A DNA stretch of 39,671 bases, from positions 1-39,671 of IMG/VR virus record IMGVR_UViG_3300033148_006880, one strand, 5' to 3'. This DNA comes from a virus. The notes below the pieces were generated by a model that saw only the letters and a list, made by a program, of their open reading frames with translations, did no database searches and was not told the DNA's origin. Shown in pieces: positions 24,820-33,379 of the stretch; positions within the stretch are counted from its first letter, which is position 1, and every line of letters begins with the position of its first letter. Made by a program: the position numbers and the translations under genes.

Positions 24820-25820
24820 AGTATCTCCTTATTTTCTTGAATCCATTTAGTTATTCTTTTGAGTCCTTCATCTGGAAGAATTTTAGGTTTCCAACCAAAA
24901 TCTTTATATGCTTTTTTATAATCACAAACAAAATAATACATATCTCCAAATCTTTTAGGTTCAAATTTAATATCTTGATTATTTGTCACTTTTAGTTTAG
25001 TTAAACATTCTCCTAATGAAATAGAATTTTCCATTCCACCACCAATGTTATAAATTCCTGTTTTTCCTTTTTGATACCACATTTCAAATGCTCTTGCTAC
25101 ATCTTCTGCGTATAGAATATCTCTTACTTGTTTGTCTGTTCCAAATATTGTAATTGGTTTGTTCATTATGGTTCTAATTGCAAAGTTTGCTACCCATCCA
25201 TGATTCATCCCACCAAATTGCCTTTCTCCATACATTCCTGTTAATCTAAAAGAGGCAGTTCTTATTTTGTAAGTTTCTGCATAAGTTTGAGTGTATAATT
25301 CTGTTGCTCTTTTGCTTACATGCAAAGGAGTTAAATCTCCATCCAGGATTGGTCTATCTTCATCAAATTCTGGTTCATAACTTTCAAATCTTGTTTCTTT
25401 TTCTATTAAACCTTCATTTCCTTCATTTCCATAAACATGAATTGTTGAACAATTAACAAAAGGTATTTTTAATTTTCTTGCAACTTCTAACATACAAACT
25501 GTTCCTTTAATGTTATTATCCATATCATAATAAGGATGTTCAATAGCTAAAGTCATAGCTGGTTGTGCAGCACAATGAATTATAAAATCGACATCAAAAT
25601 CTGAAGGAAGAACCATCCTACAATCTTGTTTTCTAAATTCTACACCTATTTTTTTGAGAAAATCTAAATTATGCTTTCTTACTTTTTCTGCATCATATTC
25701 CTTGCTTAATTCAAAATCTGTTAGATTATCAATTCCAACAACTTCCCACTTTTTCTTTTTAAAATAATCTGCTACATGAGTTCCTAAAAATCCTGCCACT
25801 CCTGTAATTAAAACCCTCAT
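24816..25820 (-). CDS. NAD-dependent sugar epimerase/dehydratase (SDR), catalytic Tyr replaced
   Basis: A 334-aa extended SDR. The Rossmann loop G7-x-x-G10-x-x-G13 (ITGVAGFLGTH), HCAAQPAMTLA, a long specificity region and DKQVRDILYAEDVARA resemble CDP-paratose 2-epimerase-like enzymes. The usual YxxxK active site is LxxxK here: LHVSK, residues 166-170, with Lys170 kept and Tyr replaced by Leu. The enzyme may use another base or do a different reaction. It sits between the B12 radical-SAM enzyme and the nucleotidyltransferase, with 4-nt overlaps to both. Confidence 0.78.
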   Translation of the reverse strand: MRVLITGVAGFLGTHVADYFKKKKWEVVGIDNLTDFELSKEYDAEKVRKHNLDFLKKIGVEFRKQDCRMVLPSDFDVDFIIHCAAQPAMTLAIEHPYYDMDNNIKGTVCMLEVARKLKIPFVNCSTIHVYGNEGNEGLIEKETRFESYEPEFDEDRPILDGDLTPLHVSKRATELYTQTYAETYKIRTASFRLTGMYGERQFGGMNHGWVANFAIRTIMNKPITIFGTDKQVRDILYAEDVARAFEMWYQKGKTGIYNIGGGMENSISLGECLTKLKVTNNQDIKFEPKRFGDMYYFVCDYKKAYKDFGWKPKILPDEGLKRITKWIQENKEIL

Positions 25821-27055
25821 ATTGTTATTGCCTCCATTTCATCTCTATTTTTTATTTCTAAATCTTTAAAATATCCCATTTTTATAAATTTTTTTTGAAT
25901 TAATCTTAATTCTTCTTCACTAAAGTCACATAAAGGAATTGGTGTTCTAAAGAAATTTAATTGTGAAAAATCTACATCTGGTTTTTCTTTTAAATCTTCC
26001 CACATCTTTGTTCCAGGAAGAGGAGTAGTGATACAAACCCCTACACCCCCATCTATATCATTTTCTGTAATGAATTTTCTTGTTTTGTTTAAATCTTCTA
26101 ATGTTTCTCCAGGCCCACCAATCATAACAGTTCCATTTGCCTTTATTCCAGCTTCTCTGCAAAGTTTAATTGAATCTTCATTTTGTTTGACTGTCACTTG
26201 TTTGTTATAAATATCTAACATTCTTTGACTTCCACTTTCCCATCCAAAAGTAATTTGATAACAACCAGCATTTTTTGCAATTTTTAAAGTTTTTATATCT
26301 ATATTATTTACTCTTGAATTTGCACCCCAAACTATGTTTATTCTTTTTTCAATAAGCAATTTACTAATATTAATTACTCTCTCTTTATTAACAAAAAAAT
26401 TATCTTCTATAAAGAATATTGCGTTTACTTGATATTTTTCAATTAGATATTCTATTTCTTTGACTGTTCTTTCTGGAGAATTAGCTCTATACTTTAAATT
26501 TTTGAAAGAATTATGACAGAAAGTGCAATTATAAGGACAACCCCTACTCGTAAGAATATTTGCAATTCTTTTCCCAACAATCTTTAAAAGTGGTGTTTGT
26601 TTAAAATAAAATTCCATATGAACTAAATCATAAGCAGGAATAGGAATTTCATCTAAGTCATTTATTATTTCTCCTTTGATTATTCCTGTTAAATTTTCAT
26701 CAATTATCTTTTTAAATGCTTTTTCTCCTTCTCCTACCACAACTGCATCTGCGTGTTCTAATGCCTCTTTGGGTCTAATTGACGCATGAACTCCACCAAT
26801 GACTACTTTACAACCAAGTGATTTTGCATAATCTGCACAATTATAACAATCTTCACTTGTGGGTGTGGTTCCTGTTACTCCCACTATATCTGGTTTAATA
26901 ACAGACAAATCAAGTAAGTTGTCTCCTGCTACTCTGTCTAAAATTTTTATGTTAGGATAAAATTGTCTTAAATATGCTGCAAGAATTGTTAAGCCTGTTG
27001 GCTGGGCTCCAGGATACATAAATTCATTCGTTGGGTTTACTAATACGATACGCAT
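25817..27055 (-). CDS. B12-binding-domain radical SAM enzyme
   Basis: A 412-aa protein. Residues 1-130 look like a cobalamin-binding Rossmann domain (RIVLVNPTNEFMYPGAQPTG, DIVGVTGTT, VVIGGVHASIRP, ADAVVVGEGE). The radical SAM domain follows with C173-x3-C177-x2-C180 in SRGCPYNCTFC, FIEDNFFV, and AGCYQITFGWESGSQRMLD. Such enzymes methylate or rearrange unactivated carbons, often in lipid, glycan or secondary metabolism. The gene overlaps the GT4 gene upstream by 32 nt. It likely makes an unusual sugar or lipid modification. Substrate unknown. Confidence 0.85.
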   Translation of the reverse strand: MRIVLVNPTNEFMYPGAQPTGLTILAAYLRQFYPNIKILDRVAGDNLLDLSVIKPDIVGVTGTTPTSEDCYNCADYAKSLGCKVVIGGVHASIRPKEALEHADAVVVGEGEKAFKKIIDENLTGIIKGEIINDLDEIPIPAYDLVHMEFYFKQTPLLKIVGKRIANILTSRGCPYNCTFCHNSFKNLKYRANSPERTVKEIEYLIEKYQVNAIFFIEDNFFVNKERVINISKLLIEKRINIVWGANSRVNNIDIKTLKIAKNAGCYQITFGWESGSQRMLDIYNKQVTVKQNEDSIKLCREAGIKANGTVMIGGPGETLEDLNKTRKFITENDIDGGVGVCITTPLPGTKMWEDLKEKPDVDFSQLNFFRTPIPLCDFSEEELRLIQKKFIKMGYFKDLEIKNRDEMEAITI

Positions 27056-28049
27056 TAAACACCTCCAACATTTTTTCTGAAAATTTATCCCAAGAAAGAT
27101 TATCTTTTACCCATTTTGAATTTTCTGCTCTTTTATTTTCTTTTTCTTCTAAAATATACTTAACAAAATCGTCATCTGTTTTGCAAACATATCCTACATC
27201 ATTTTCAACGAATACTGAACTACAAGTTGCTTCTTCACTTATAAAGACTGGCAAACCAGCACTCATAGCTTCAAAAGGGCTTAACCAACTGCCTTGAGAT
27301 TTAACTGGGAAAATCGCAGCATGACATTTGTGATATAATACCTTAACATTTTCTCTATCTGAGAAATCTATTATCTCAATATCAGATTTAAGATTATATT
27401 CCTCTATTTTGGCTCTAACTTGATTTAGGTAACTTGTTGCTTTTCCAACTAACTTTAATTTTGCATTTGGGATTTTTTCTTTTAATTTTTTGAATATTTC
27501 AATAGTTCTTAATTGATTTTTATTATCTGCTATAAAACCAACTTGAATTAATGTAAAATCATCAAATTTCTTTGTATTTTGTTTTTTAAAAAATTCATAA
27601 TCAATTCCATAATGAATTATTTTACTGTCTACATTATAAAGTTTATCTATTCTTTCTTTGTTGAATTGGTCTGCAACAATTACTTTGAAATTTTTAACCA
27701 TTTGTTTTTCTAAGTCTTTTGGTTCTGGATTTTGTAAATGTGGTGGTTCATTGCACATCCAGACTACTTTTGCTCTTCGAGGATAAGTCATCATATATCC
27801 TGGTTCATTGTGAATATTTATTACATCAAAATCTGGGATAATCTCTTGCACAAAGTAATTTAAGTGTTCAAGACTATCACATTTGATTATCCTTGCTTCT
27901 TTTAAGGCATTTCTAACTTCATCACATAATTCATAACAAATAATTGAAACTTCATGATGTTTATCAGTCAAATAGTTTGCTAATTTGACAATTACTCTTT
28001 CTGCACCACCATATATCCACAAACTTGGGTTTATGATAAGAATTTTCAT
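27024..28049 (-). CDS. Glycosyltransferase, GT4 family
   Basis: A 341-aa GT-B glycosyltransferase. The N-terminus ILIINPSLWIYGGAERVIVKLANYL is the classic GGAE acceptor loop of GT4. The middle has KIIHYGIDYEFF and TLIQVGFIADNKNQ, and the donor site is WLSPFEAMSAGLP, with the first Glu of the usual E-x7-E motif not obvious. Cytoplasmic. First intact glycosyltransferase of the leftward cassette; a broken methyltransferase gene and two hairpins lie upstream. Confidence 0.83.
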   Translation of the reverse strand: MKILIINPSLWIYGGAERVIVKLANYLTDKHHEVSIICYELCDEVRNALKEARIIKCDSLEHLNYFVQEIIPDFDVINIHNEPGYMMTYPRRAKVVWMCNEPPHLQNPEPKDLEKQMVKNFKVIVADQFNKERIDKLYNVDSKIIHYGIDYEFFKKQNTKKFDDFTLIQVGFIADNKNQLRTIEIFKKLKEKIPNAKLKLVGKATSYLNQVRAKIEEYNLKSDIEIIDFSDRENVKVLYHKCHAAIFPVKSQGSWLSPFEAMSAGLPVFISEEATCSSVFVENDVGYVCKTDDDFVKYILEEKENKRAENSKWVKDNLSWDKFSEKMLEVFNAYRISKPNE

Positions 28050-28067
28050 ATAATTATCGCAAGGATA

Positions 28068-28104
28068 CCCATGCTTTTAAGCTTGGGAGGAATTGCGAAC
28101 CTCC
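28068..28104. repeat. Two tandem hairpins at the 3' border of the broken methyltransferase
   Basis: Hairpin 1 (28068-28087) is CCCATGC-TTTTAA-GCTTGGG with one mismatch. Hairpin 2 (28086-28104) is GGAGG-AATTGCGAA-CCTCC, followed by T6 on the plus strand. The context AAGGATACCC just before is repeated as AAGATACCC at 28597. Such paired hairpins resemble ends of IS200/IS605-type elements, though no transposase is present. Confidence 0.55.
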
Positions 28105-28590
28105 TTTTTTAGTTTAACAAACATTAAATCTTTAGGTAGATTAAGTTTCCAACAAAACCAAGCAACTTGAAACCAAGCACCACTTCCTTTTCCTGAAGGA
28201 GTTATAAAATTTATCCTCTTGTTTGGAATAATTAATTGTATCCCATATTTTCTCTAATGCCGTTAAAGGAAGAAGTAATGCAAAGGGTTTTCCTAATTCA
28301 TAACACTTTCTCAAAAACTCTTCTTTAAGTGAATATGGAGGATTAGTTACAATGCAATCCCAATTCTTATTATCCCATTTAGAGTTTAAAAAATCCTCAA
28401 CCAACCCTATAACTTTCAAATCTTTTTCTTTATTCTCTTTTAGGTGTTTTGCTAAACTTCCTTTCCCCCAAGCACATTCCCAAATAGTCCAGCCTTCCTT
28501 TAAAAATGGAAGGAGAGGTTGTATTGCTTCCTTTGGAGTATAAAACTCATCTGGTCTTCCATTACTTTGTATTTGTAGTTTTTTTACCAT
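28077..28590 (-). pseudogene. Adenine DNA methyltransferase-like gene, frameshifted
   Basis: The intact part (from 28590) has DEFYTPKEAIQPLLPFLK, an SAM-binding-like WECAWGKGSLAKHL, and the catalytic motif CIVTNPPYSLKEEFLRKC, then FALLLPLTALE. After that the frame runs into KIWDTINYSKQED and stops at 28141. The +1 frame instead continues the family sequence: RKYGIQLIIPNKRINF, then TPSGKGSGAWFQVAW up to a stop at 28077. A small deletion after TALE (near 28250) therefore broke the gene. The 149-aa product might still be made but lacks the native C-terminus. Flanked by similar hairpin repeats at 28062-28104 and 28597-28623. Confidence 0.7.
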
Positions 28591-28594
28591 TTTC

Positions 28595-28623
28595 TTTAAG
28601 ATACCCTACCCTTTAGGATGTGG
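28595..28623. repeat. Imperfect direct repeat of the 28062 hairpin
   Basis: AAGATACCC-tac-CCTTTAGG-atg-TGGGA aligns with AAGGATACCC-atg-CTTTTAAG-c-TTGGGA at 28061-28088 and can form an imperfect CCC/GGG hairpin. It lies in the short gap between the radical-SAM gene and the broken methyltransferase, so that gene is flanked by two such repeats. Confidence 0.4.
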
Positions 28624-28630
28624 GAATATG

Positions 28631-29743
28631 TCATTTAAACAAAATGCACCTCTCACAAGCTTTATTTGGATGAATATAATCTTCCCAAAATTCATTTATA
28701 TCATTTTTTATAAGATTTCCAATAGAAGTCTCTCTCTGCCAGGGTCTATCGTTCTGTTCATTCATAGAACAACAATTTATCATAGTTCCATCAACAAAAA
28801 CAAAAGGCATTGTCCAGGCAGTGCAGTCTGTTTTGGGGATTGTTGGTGAAACAGTATCAACATTGAATGTAGCAATTAATCCTAAACTTTGTGCATGTTT
28901 TACTACATTCTTTTTTTCTTCTTCTGAGAGAGTTGTAATTTTATCTTTTATTTCTTTATAACCATGTAAAACCAAAGTAAACTGAACTTTTTTTACATCT
29001 ATATTTAAATTATCTATCATATCTAAATATTTTATCATTTCATGTTTGTTTTCTTTGCTTACAATGAAATGAAACCAAATTTCTGGAAAATAAGAATTTT
29101 TCTCTTTTTTATATGAATCTAAATATTTGATATTTCTAATTACTTTATCCCATTTGGCATTTACTCTAATTTTTTCATAAGTCTCTTTTGTTCCTGCATC
29201 TAAACTTACATATATTTTATCCATGCTTAAATCTACCATCTGTTTCATTTGTTCATCAGTTATAAAACTAAAGCTATCAAAATTCTCAACATAGATTCCT
29301 TTCTTTTTGATATACTCTAACATTTTAGGATATTCTGGATTACAATAAGATTCTCCAATTCCAGTCAAACCAATCCATTTAAGCTGGGGAAATTGGTCCA
29401 CTATCTTTTTAAAATCTTTGAAACTCATGTTCTTACTTTTCTCTTTCCAGTAAGTATGCTCGCACATAGAACATTTTAAATTGCAAACTGTAGAAACTTC
29501 AATTTCCATATAATGAGCTTGCATCTTCTTTTTGTAAAGAAATCTAATTAATTCTGGGTTCTGAGTCCAATATAATGTTCTAAAGTGAGTCCAATTATAA
29601 GTCCACTTTAATCCTTTCTTTTGATATACTGGAGAAATAAGATACTGTCTAAATGCTTCATTCGCTATTTCTGTTTCAATTTTATCTATTTCTTTGTCTG
29701 GGTGCATCCCACCGCGCATTTGATAATCTATAAAAGTATTCAT
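28631..29743 (-). CDS. Radical SAM protein with SPASM-like C-terminus
   Basis: A 370-aa radical SAM enzyme. The ATG at 29743 (MNTFIDYQMRGG) overlaps the stop of the preceding membrane-protein gene (ATGA) and has AGGAGG 11 nt upstream; a longer in-frame start would lie inside that gene. The [4Fe-4S] motif is C87-x3-C91-x2-C94 (STVCNLKCSMC), followed by IGLTGIGESYCNPEYPKMLEYI. The C-terminus has further cysteines (DCTAWTMPFVFVDGTMINCC and ACERC), typical of an auxiliary-cluster SPASM-type domain used in peptide, sugar or cofactor modification. Substrate unknown. Probably part of the surface-modification cassette. Confidence 0.83.
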   Translation of the reverse strand: MNTFIDYQMRGGMHPDKEIDKIETEIANEAFRQYLISPVYQKKGLKWTYNWTHFRTLYWTQNPELIRFLYKKKMQAHYMEIEVSTVCNLKCSMCEHTYWKEKSKNMSFKDFKKIVDQFPQLKWIGLTGIGESYCNPEYPKMLEYIKKKGIYVENFDSFSFITDEQMKQMVDLSMDKIYVSLDAGTKETYEKIRVNAKWDKVIRNIKYLDSYKKEKNSYFPEIWFHFIVSKENKHEMIKYLDMIDNLNIDVKKVQFTLVLHGYKEIKDKITTLSEEEKKNVVKHAQSLGLIATFNVDTVSPTIPKTDCTAWTMPFVFVDGTMINCCSMNEQNDRPWQRETSIGNLIKNDINEFWEDYIHPNKACERCILFK

Positions 29744-29877
29744 AAAAAACTCATTCCTCCTTTTAGTACCATCGCAAAAAATAAAATAGTTGTCCACCAT
29801 GCCCATCCAAAAGCAATTAAGATTATAGATATGCAAATTAGATCTAATGCCCCCATGATTGCACTTAGAATGTTCAT
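29740..29877 (-). CDS. Small membrane protein (45 aa)
   Basis: A 45-aa, almost wholly hydrophobic protein (MNILSAIMGALDLICISIIL then IAFGWAWWTTILFFAMVL), long enough for two short membrane helices. Its ATG overlaps the stop of the GMD-like gene and its TGA overlaps the radical-SAM start, so it is translationally coupled on both sides. May anchor or assist the modification enzymes at the membrane. No family recognised. Confidence 0.62.
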   Translation of the reverse strand: MNILSAIMGALDLICISIILIAFGWAWWTTILFFAMVLKGGMSFL

Positions 29878-30818
29878 TTATTTCTCCAATAATTTAGTAA
29901 ATCTAATAAAGTTTGTTCTATTGGGATTTGGGGTTTCCAACCTGTTTTTTCATAGAATTTTGTGTTATCTCCTAATAAGACAGGTAAATCACTTGGTCTT
30001 AACCGACTTGGATCTTTTATTAATTGAATGTTTATTTTACTGTAGGATAATAATTTTTTTAGTATATTCTTAATTGGATAAGCTTTACTTGAACAGATAT
30101 TATAAACTTCACCTGGTTCTCCTTTCTCTAAAGCTAACCAATAACCTTTTACCATATCTCTAACATCAGTAAAATCTCTTTCTGCATCTAAATTTCCAAC
30201 TTTGATTATCAGACTCTTTCTATCTTTTTCTATATCTGCAATTTGTTTTGCAAAAGTGGAACAAACAAAAACTTCTCCTCTTCTGGGTCCAGTATGGTTG
30301 AATCCTCTGGTTCTTACGATGTGCATGCCATAAGACTTAAAATATTGAAATGCAAGCAAATCTTGAGCAACTTTTGAAACACCATAAGGAGATAATGGTA
30401 ATAATTCTGTATCTTCTTTGATTGGCATCTCTTTTGCGTGTCCATATTCTTCAGAACTCCCAGCAATTTGTATTCTTGGTTTGTAATTGGGAATAGATCT
30501 TACAGCTTCAAATAAATTTAATTCTCCTATAATATTAGTATAAAGTGTGTGAGAAGGTTCAGTCCAAGATGCTTTTACGAAGGATTGAGCAGCTAAATGA
30601 AAAATATAGTCTGGTTTGACTTTTTTGATTATATCCCTAAAAGCAAATGCATCAGTTATATCACATTCATGGAGTATTAAAGAATTTTCTATTTCTTTGA
30701 TATTTTCTATCTGGCTTCGCCATCTTACTGTGCCATGAACTTCTGCTCCTTTAGATAATGCATACTCTGCTAAATGACTCCCACAAAATCCCGAGATGCC
30801 TGTCACCAAAACTTTCAT
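29874..30818 (-). CDS. gmd: GDP-mannose 4,6-dehydratase-like SDR
   Basis: A 314-aa extended SDR. NAD(P) loop TGISGFCGSH, catalytic Y145-x3-K149 in PYGVSK with GSSEEYG for the Ser/Thr part, and FNHTGPRRGEVFV plus VGNLDAERDFTDVRDMVKGY, the GMD/RMD-family signature. GMD makes GDP-4-keto-6-deoxymannose, the precursor of deoxy-sugars such as fucose, rhamnose or talose; RMD or GDP-talose enzymes are alternatives. It overlaps the thermosome gene by 4 nt. It probably feeds the glycosyltransferases downstream. Confidence 0.8.
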   Translation of the reverse strand: MKVLVTGISGFCGSHLAEYALSKGAEVHGTVRWRSQIENIKEIENSLILHECDITDAFAFRDIIKKVKPDYIFHLAAQSFVKASWTEPSHTLYTNIIGELNLFEAVRSIPNYKPRIQIAGSSEEYGHAKEMPIKEDTELLPLSPYGVSKVAQDLLAFQYFKSYGMHIVRTRGFNHTGPRRGEVFVCSTFAKQIADIEKDRKSLIIKVGNLDAERDFTDVRDMVKGYWLALEKGEPGEVYNICSSKAYPIKNILKKLLSYSKINIQLIKDPSRLRPSDLPVLLGDNTKFYEKTGWKPQIPIEQTLLDLLNYWRNK

Positions 30819-32221
30819 TTTTTTTCTCCAATTAGTAATTTATCTGTTTTGAGTATTAAATTTGCAACATTTGTAGCAGAGTTGATTGCATGAATTTTAA
30901 CTAAAACTGGTTCGACTATTCCTCTTTCTTTTGCATCTGAAAATCCACCAACAGTATTCATATCTACACCTAAATTTGGATTCTCTTTGTGCATTGTTTT
31001 AAGTAAAGTCAAAACCTGAATTGAATCAAGCCCACAATTTTCAGCAATTATTAAAGGAATAGACTCTAAACTTTCAGCAAATTTTTCTATAGCGAGTTGT
31101 TCTTTTCCTCCAATCGATTCTGCAATTCTGTATAAATGATTAGCTAATTCAATTTCTATTGCTCCTGCGCCGATTACTTGGTCTATATTGTGTTTCAACA
31201 AAGAGATTACATCATGAACTGCTCTTTCTATTTCATCTAAAGTTTGGATTGTAGGCCCTTTTAAGACTAAAGTTTCATAATCTCCATAAACATAGATTTG
31301 ATTTGGTTTTTTATATTTTATTTTTCCTTCAGTAGAATAAATATTATCTATATTAGAAGTAGCTATTATGTTTAATGCTTTGCAAATTCCATCTATATTT
31401 TCTCTTTGGATTATTACTATTCCTGTAATCCCTTTTTCTGTTAAATAACTTTCAAATTCTGGGTTTGTATCTGTATAAAACAAACAATCAATTTTTTGTT
31501 CAACTAATTTATCTACTATTTCTCTTTTATATTTTCTGTCATACAAATTCATTTCTTCCAAACCTTTAGCAGAATTGACTTGCACATTACTTGCTTCCAC
31601 ATTAGTTCGATAATCTAAAACTGCAATTTTTCCAGAAACTTCATCTTTCATACGTTCATTTAGAGTAAATCCATCGAAAACATATCCTTTAAAAATTTCA
31701 GACTTAATTGGGTCAGAATTAGGCAATTTATGAATTTTTAGATTTTCAAAATCTTTTACCTTTAAAATCAAACTTTTTAGAATATTTACTAAATCTTTTG
31801 AAATTTTAGAACCAAATGCAGTTTCAATAATTTTTTGTTTATCTCCTTTTTCTTTTAATTCTCCAAGTAGTTTGATTGATTCTATTTTAGCAAGTGAATA
31901 TCCATTCATGATTGTAGTTGGGTGAATTCCTCTATTAAGCAATGTTAAAGCATTGTCTAACAATTGTCCAGAAAGAATTACAGCAGTAGAAGTTCCGTCG
32001 CCTATTGCTTCATCTTGACTTTTTGCTAATTCTTTAAATAAATTGACTATTGGATCGTCTATGTTTATTTTGTTTATTATTGTATATCCATCATTTGTAA
32101 AGATTGTATGTTTGTCTATTACAGCTTTATTCATTCCGCGCGGTCCAAGTGTAGACCTAATCAAATCGCAGAAATTTACTGCTGCCTGTATATGTGCATA
32201 TTTATTTTCTTCCAATTTCAT
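30815..32221 (-). CDS. Group II chaperonin (thermosome) subunit, viral
   Basis: A 468-aa thermosome/CCT-family chaperonin, shorter than the usual 520-550. Nucleotide-site motifs are present: RSTLGPRGMNKAV (22-34), TNDGYTI (42-48), AIGDGTSTAV (72-81), VIGAGAIEIELA, and near the end NTVGGFSDAKERGIVEPVLV. The canonical GDGTT is GDGTS and GGGAIE is GAGAIE. Both termini are trimmed, including the usual Gly/Met-rich C-terminal tail. Archaeal thermosomes fold cytosolic proteins in a ring; a viral copy could fold capsid or tail proteins, by analogy with phage GroEL-like proteins. It overlaps the MT-A70 gene by 20 nt and the GMD gene by 4 nt. Confidence 0.88.
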   Translation of the reverse strand: MKLEENKYAHIQAAVNFCDLIRSTLGPRGMNKAVIDKHTIFTNDGYTIINKINIDDPIVNLFKELAKSQDEAIGDGTSTAVILSGQLLDNALTLLNRGIHPTTIMNGYSLAKIESIKLLGELKEKGDKQKIIETAFGSKISKDLVNILKSLILKVKDFENLKIHKLPNSDPIKSEIFKGYVFDGFTLNERMKDEVSGKIAVLDYRTNVEASNVQVNSAKGLEEMNLYDRKYKREIVDKLVEQKIDCLFYTDTNPEFESYLTEKGITGIVIIQRENIDGICKALNIIATSNIDNIYSTEGKIKYKKPNQIYVYGDYETLVLKGPTIQTLDEIERAVHDVISLLKHNIDQVIGAGAIEIELANHLYRIAESIGGKEQLAIEKFAESLESIPLIIAENCGLDSIQVLTLLKTMHKENPNLGVDMNTVGGFSDAKERGIVEPVLVKIHAINSATNVANLILKTDKLLIGEKK

Positions 32222-33065
32222 TCCCCCAACTTACCCAATTTTTTCTTTCCTTTCTACTAAATAATTCAATGTAATTTTGATTTGGAAACCATTTTTCTAT
32301 TAATTCATAAATTACTTCAGGTTTTTTAGAATGTTCTGTTCTCTTTTCCACAATAATTGAAGATACTCTTAATGATTCTTCTGGTGGACTTACTTTTCCT
32401 TTTACTCCAACTAATAATAATTCATGTTGTCCTCTAAACCAATATCCCATTCCAATTATTTCTTTATCCCAAATGGCATGAGTTTTATATTCAAATCCCC
32501 ATTCATTCATTACTTCTAATGCCTCTCTTAGTTTTGGTGCTGTTGCCCATAAGAATAATACAGTGTTATTTTTAGGTAAATCTTTAATGAGTTTTCCATT
32601 AGAATCTTCATAGTCTCTTATTTCTTCAAAAGTTAAAGTCTTATATTTTTTTTCTATTTTTCTGCTTTCTGTTTCTGAGAAATCATATTTCCAAGGTGGG
32701 TCTGCATAAATTATATCAAATGTTCCTGCGGGGATTGGTTCAAATTGGACGCTGGCGTCCGTTTTGTGACCCCATACATTAGCAAGTTTTTCGGGGTGTT
32801 GATAGATATGAATAAATCTTCTTGCAGTTCTATCTGAAAATTCTAATTCTTCTTCAATCCAAGGAATCCAATCTCCATGAGGTAATGATTTTTTAACTTT
32901 AAATAATTCTTCACCAATTTCTATAAAATTTTTGTTAGTGTTTTCTTTTAATTTTAAGATTTTTTGTTTAGATTCTCTTAATTCTTCTTTAGACATTTCT
33001 TTTTCTTTTTCCTTCTCTTTCTCTTTTCTTTTATCCATCATTTCTAAAACTTGTTTGCCATTCAT
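32202..33065 (-). CDS. MT-A70 family adenine methyltransferase with DUF3102-like N-terminus
   Basis: A 287-aa protein. A Lys/Glu-rich N-terminus is followed by a DUF3102-like helical region (about 30-92, FIEIGEELFKVKKSLPHG, RTARRFIHIYQH). The catalytic MT-A70 domain has DIIYADPPWKYDF (DPPW at 122-125), then VLFLWATAPKLREALEVM and HELLLVGVKG. It would methylate adenine N6 in viral DNA, likely to evade restriction or mark genomes. It is in the early-type operon after the regulators and overlaps its neighbours by 4 nt and 20 nt. Confidence 0.85.
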   Translation of the reverse strand: MNGKQVLEMMDKRKEKEKEKEKEMSKEELRESKQKILKLKENTNKNFIEIGEELFKVKKSLPHGDWIPWIEEELEFSDRTARRFIHIYQHPEKLANVWGHKTDASVQFEPIPAGTFDIIYADPPWKYDFSETESRKIEKKYKTLTFEEIRDYEDSNGKLIKDLPKNNTVLFLWATAPKLREALEVMNEWGFEYKTHAIWDKEIIGMGYWFRGQHELLLVGVKGKVSPPEESLRVSSIIVEKRTEHSKKPEVIYELIEKWFPNQNYIELFSRKERKNWVSWGNEIGRK

Positions 33066-33379
33066 TTTGAATTAAACTCTTTTCCTCCAGAATCTTTAGT
33101 GCGATTAAAAACCGCAACTTCACCATAATTTATATCTAAATTCAATTTATCTATTTCTTTTAATTGCCAATAAGATACTCCCCCATCAAGAATTTTTTTT
33201 CCATATCTATTGCACTGTGCAAATTTAAGAAATAAAGATAAATTTGTGGTATCTCTTTCTCCATCTTTATCTTTAGCCCAAGAAGTATTAAATATAACAA
33301 AATCAAGCAAGTTTATTTTTTTTGATTCTAATTCTTTTTCAATTTTTTGTTTTTCTTCTTCCTTTGTTATAATTTCCAT
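33062..33379 (-). CDS. Hypothetical protein
   Basis: A 105-aa protein with an N-terminal charged helix (KEEEKQKIEKELESKKINLL), the segment FAQCNRYGKKILDGGVSYWQLKEI, and a Gly/Asn-rich end. No family recognised. It overlaps the RHH-like gene upstream by 41 nt and the methyltransferase by 4 nt, so it is part of this operon. Confidence 0.65.
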   Translation of the reverse strand: MEIITKEEEKQKIEKELESKKINLLDFVIFNTSWAKDKDGERDTTNLSLFLKFAQCNRYGKKILDGGVSYWQLKEIDKLNLDINYGEVAVFNRTKDSGGKEFNSK

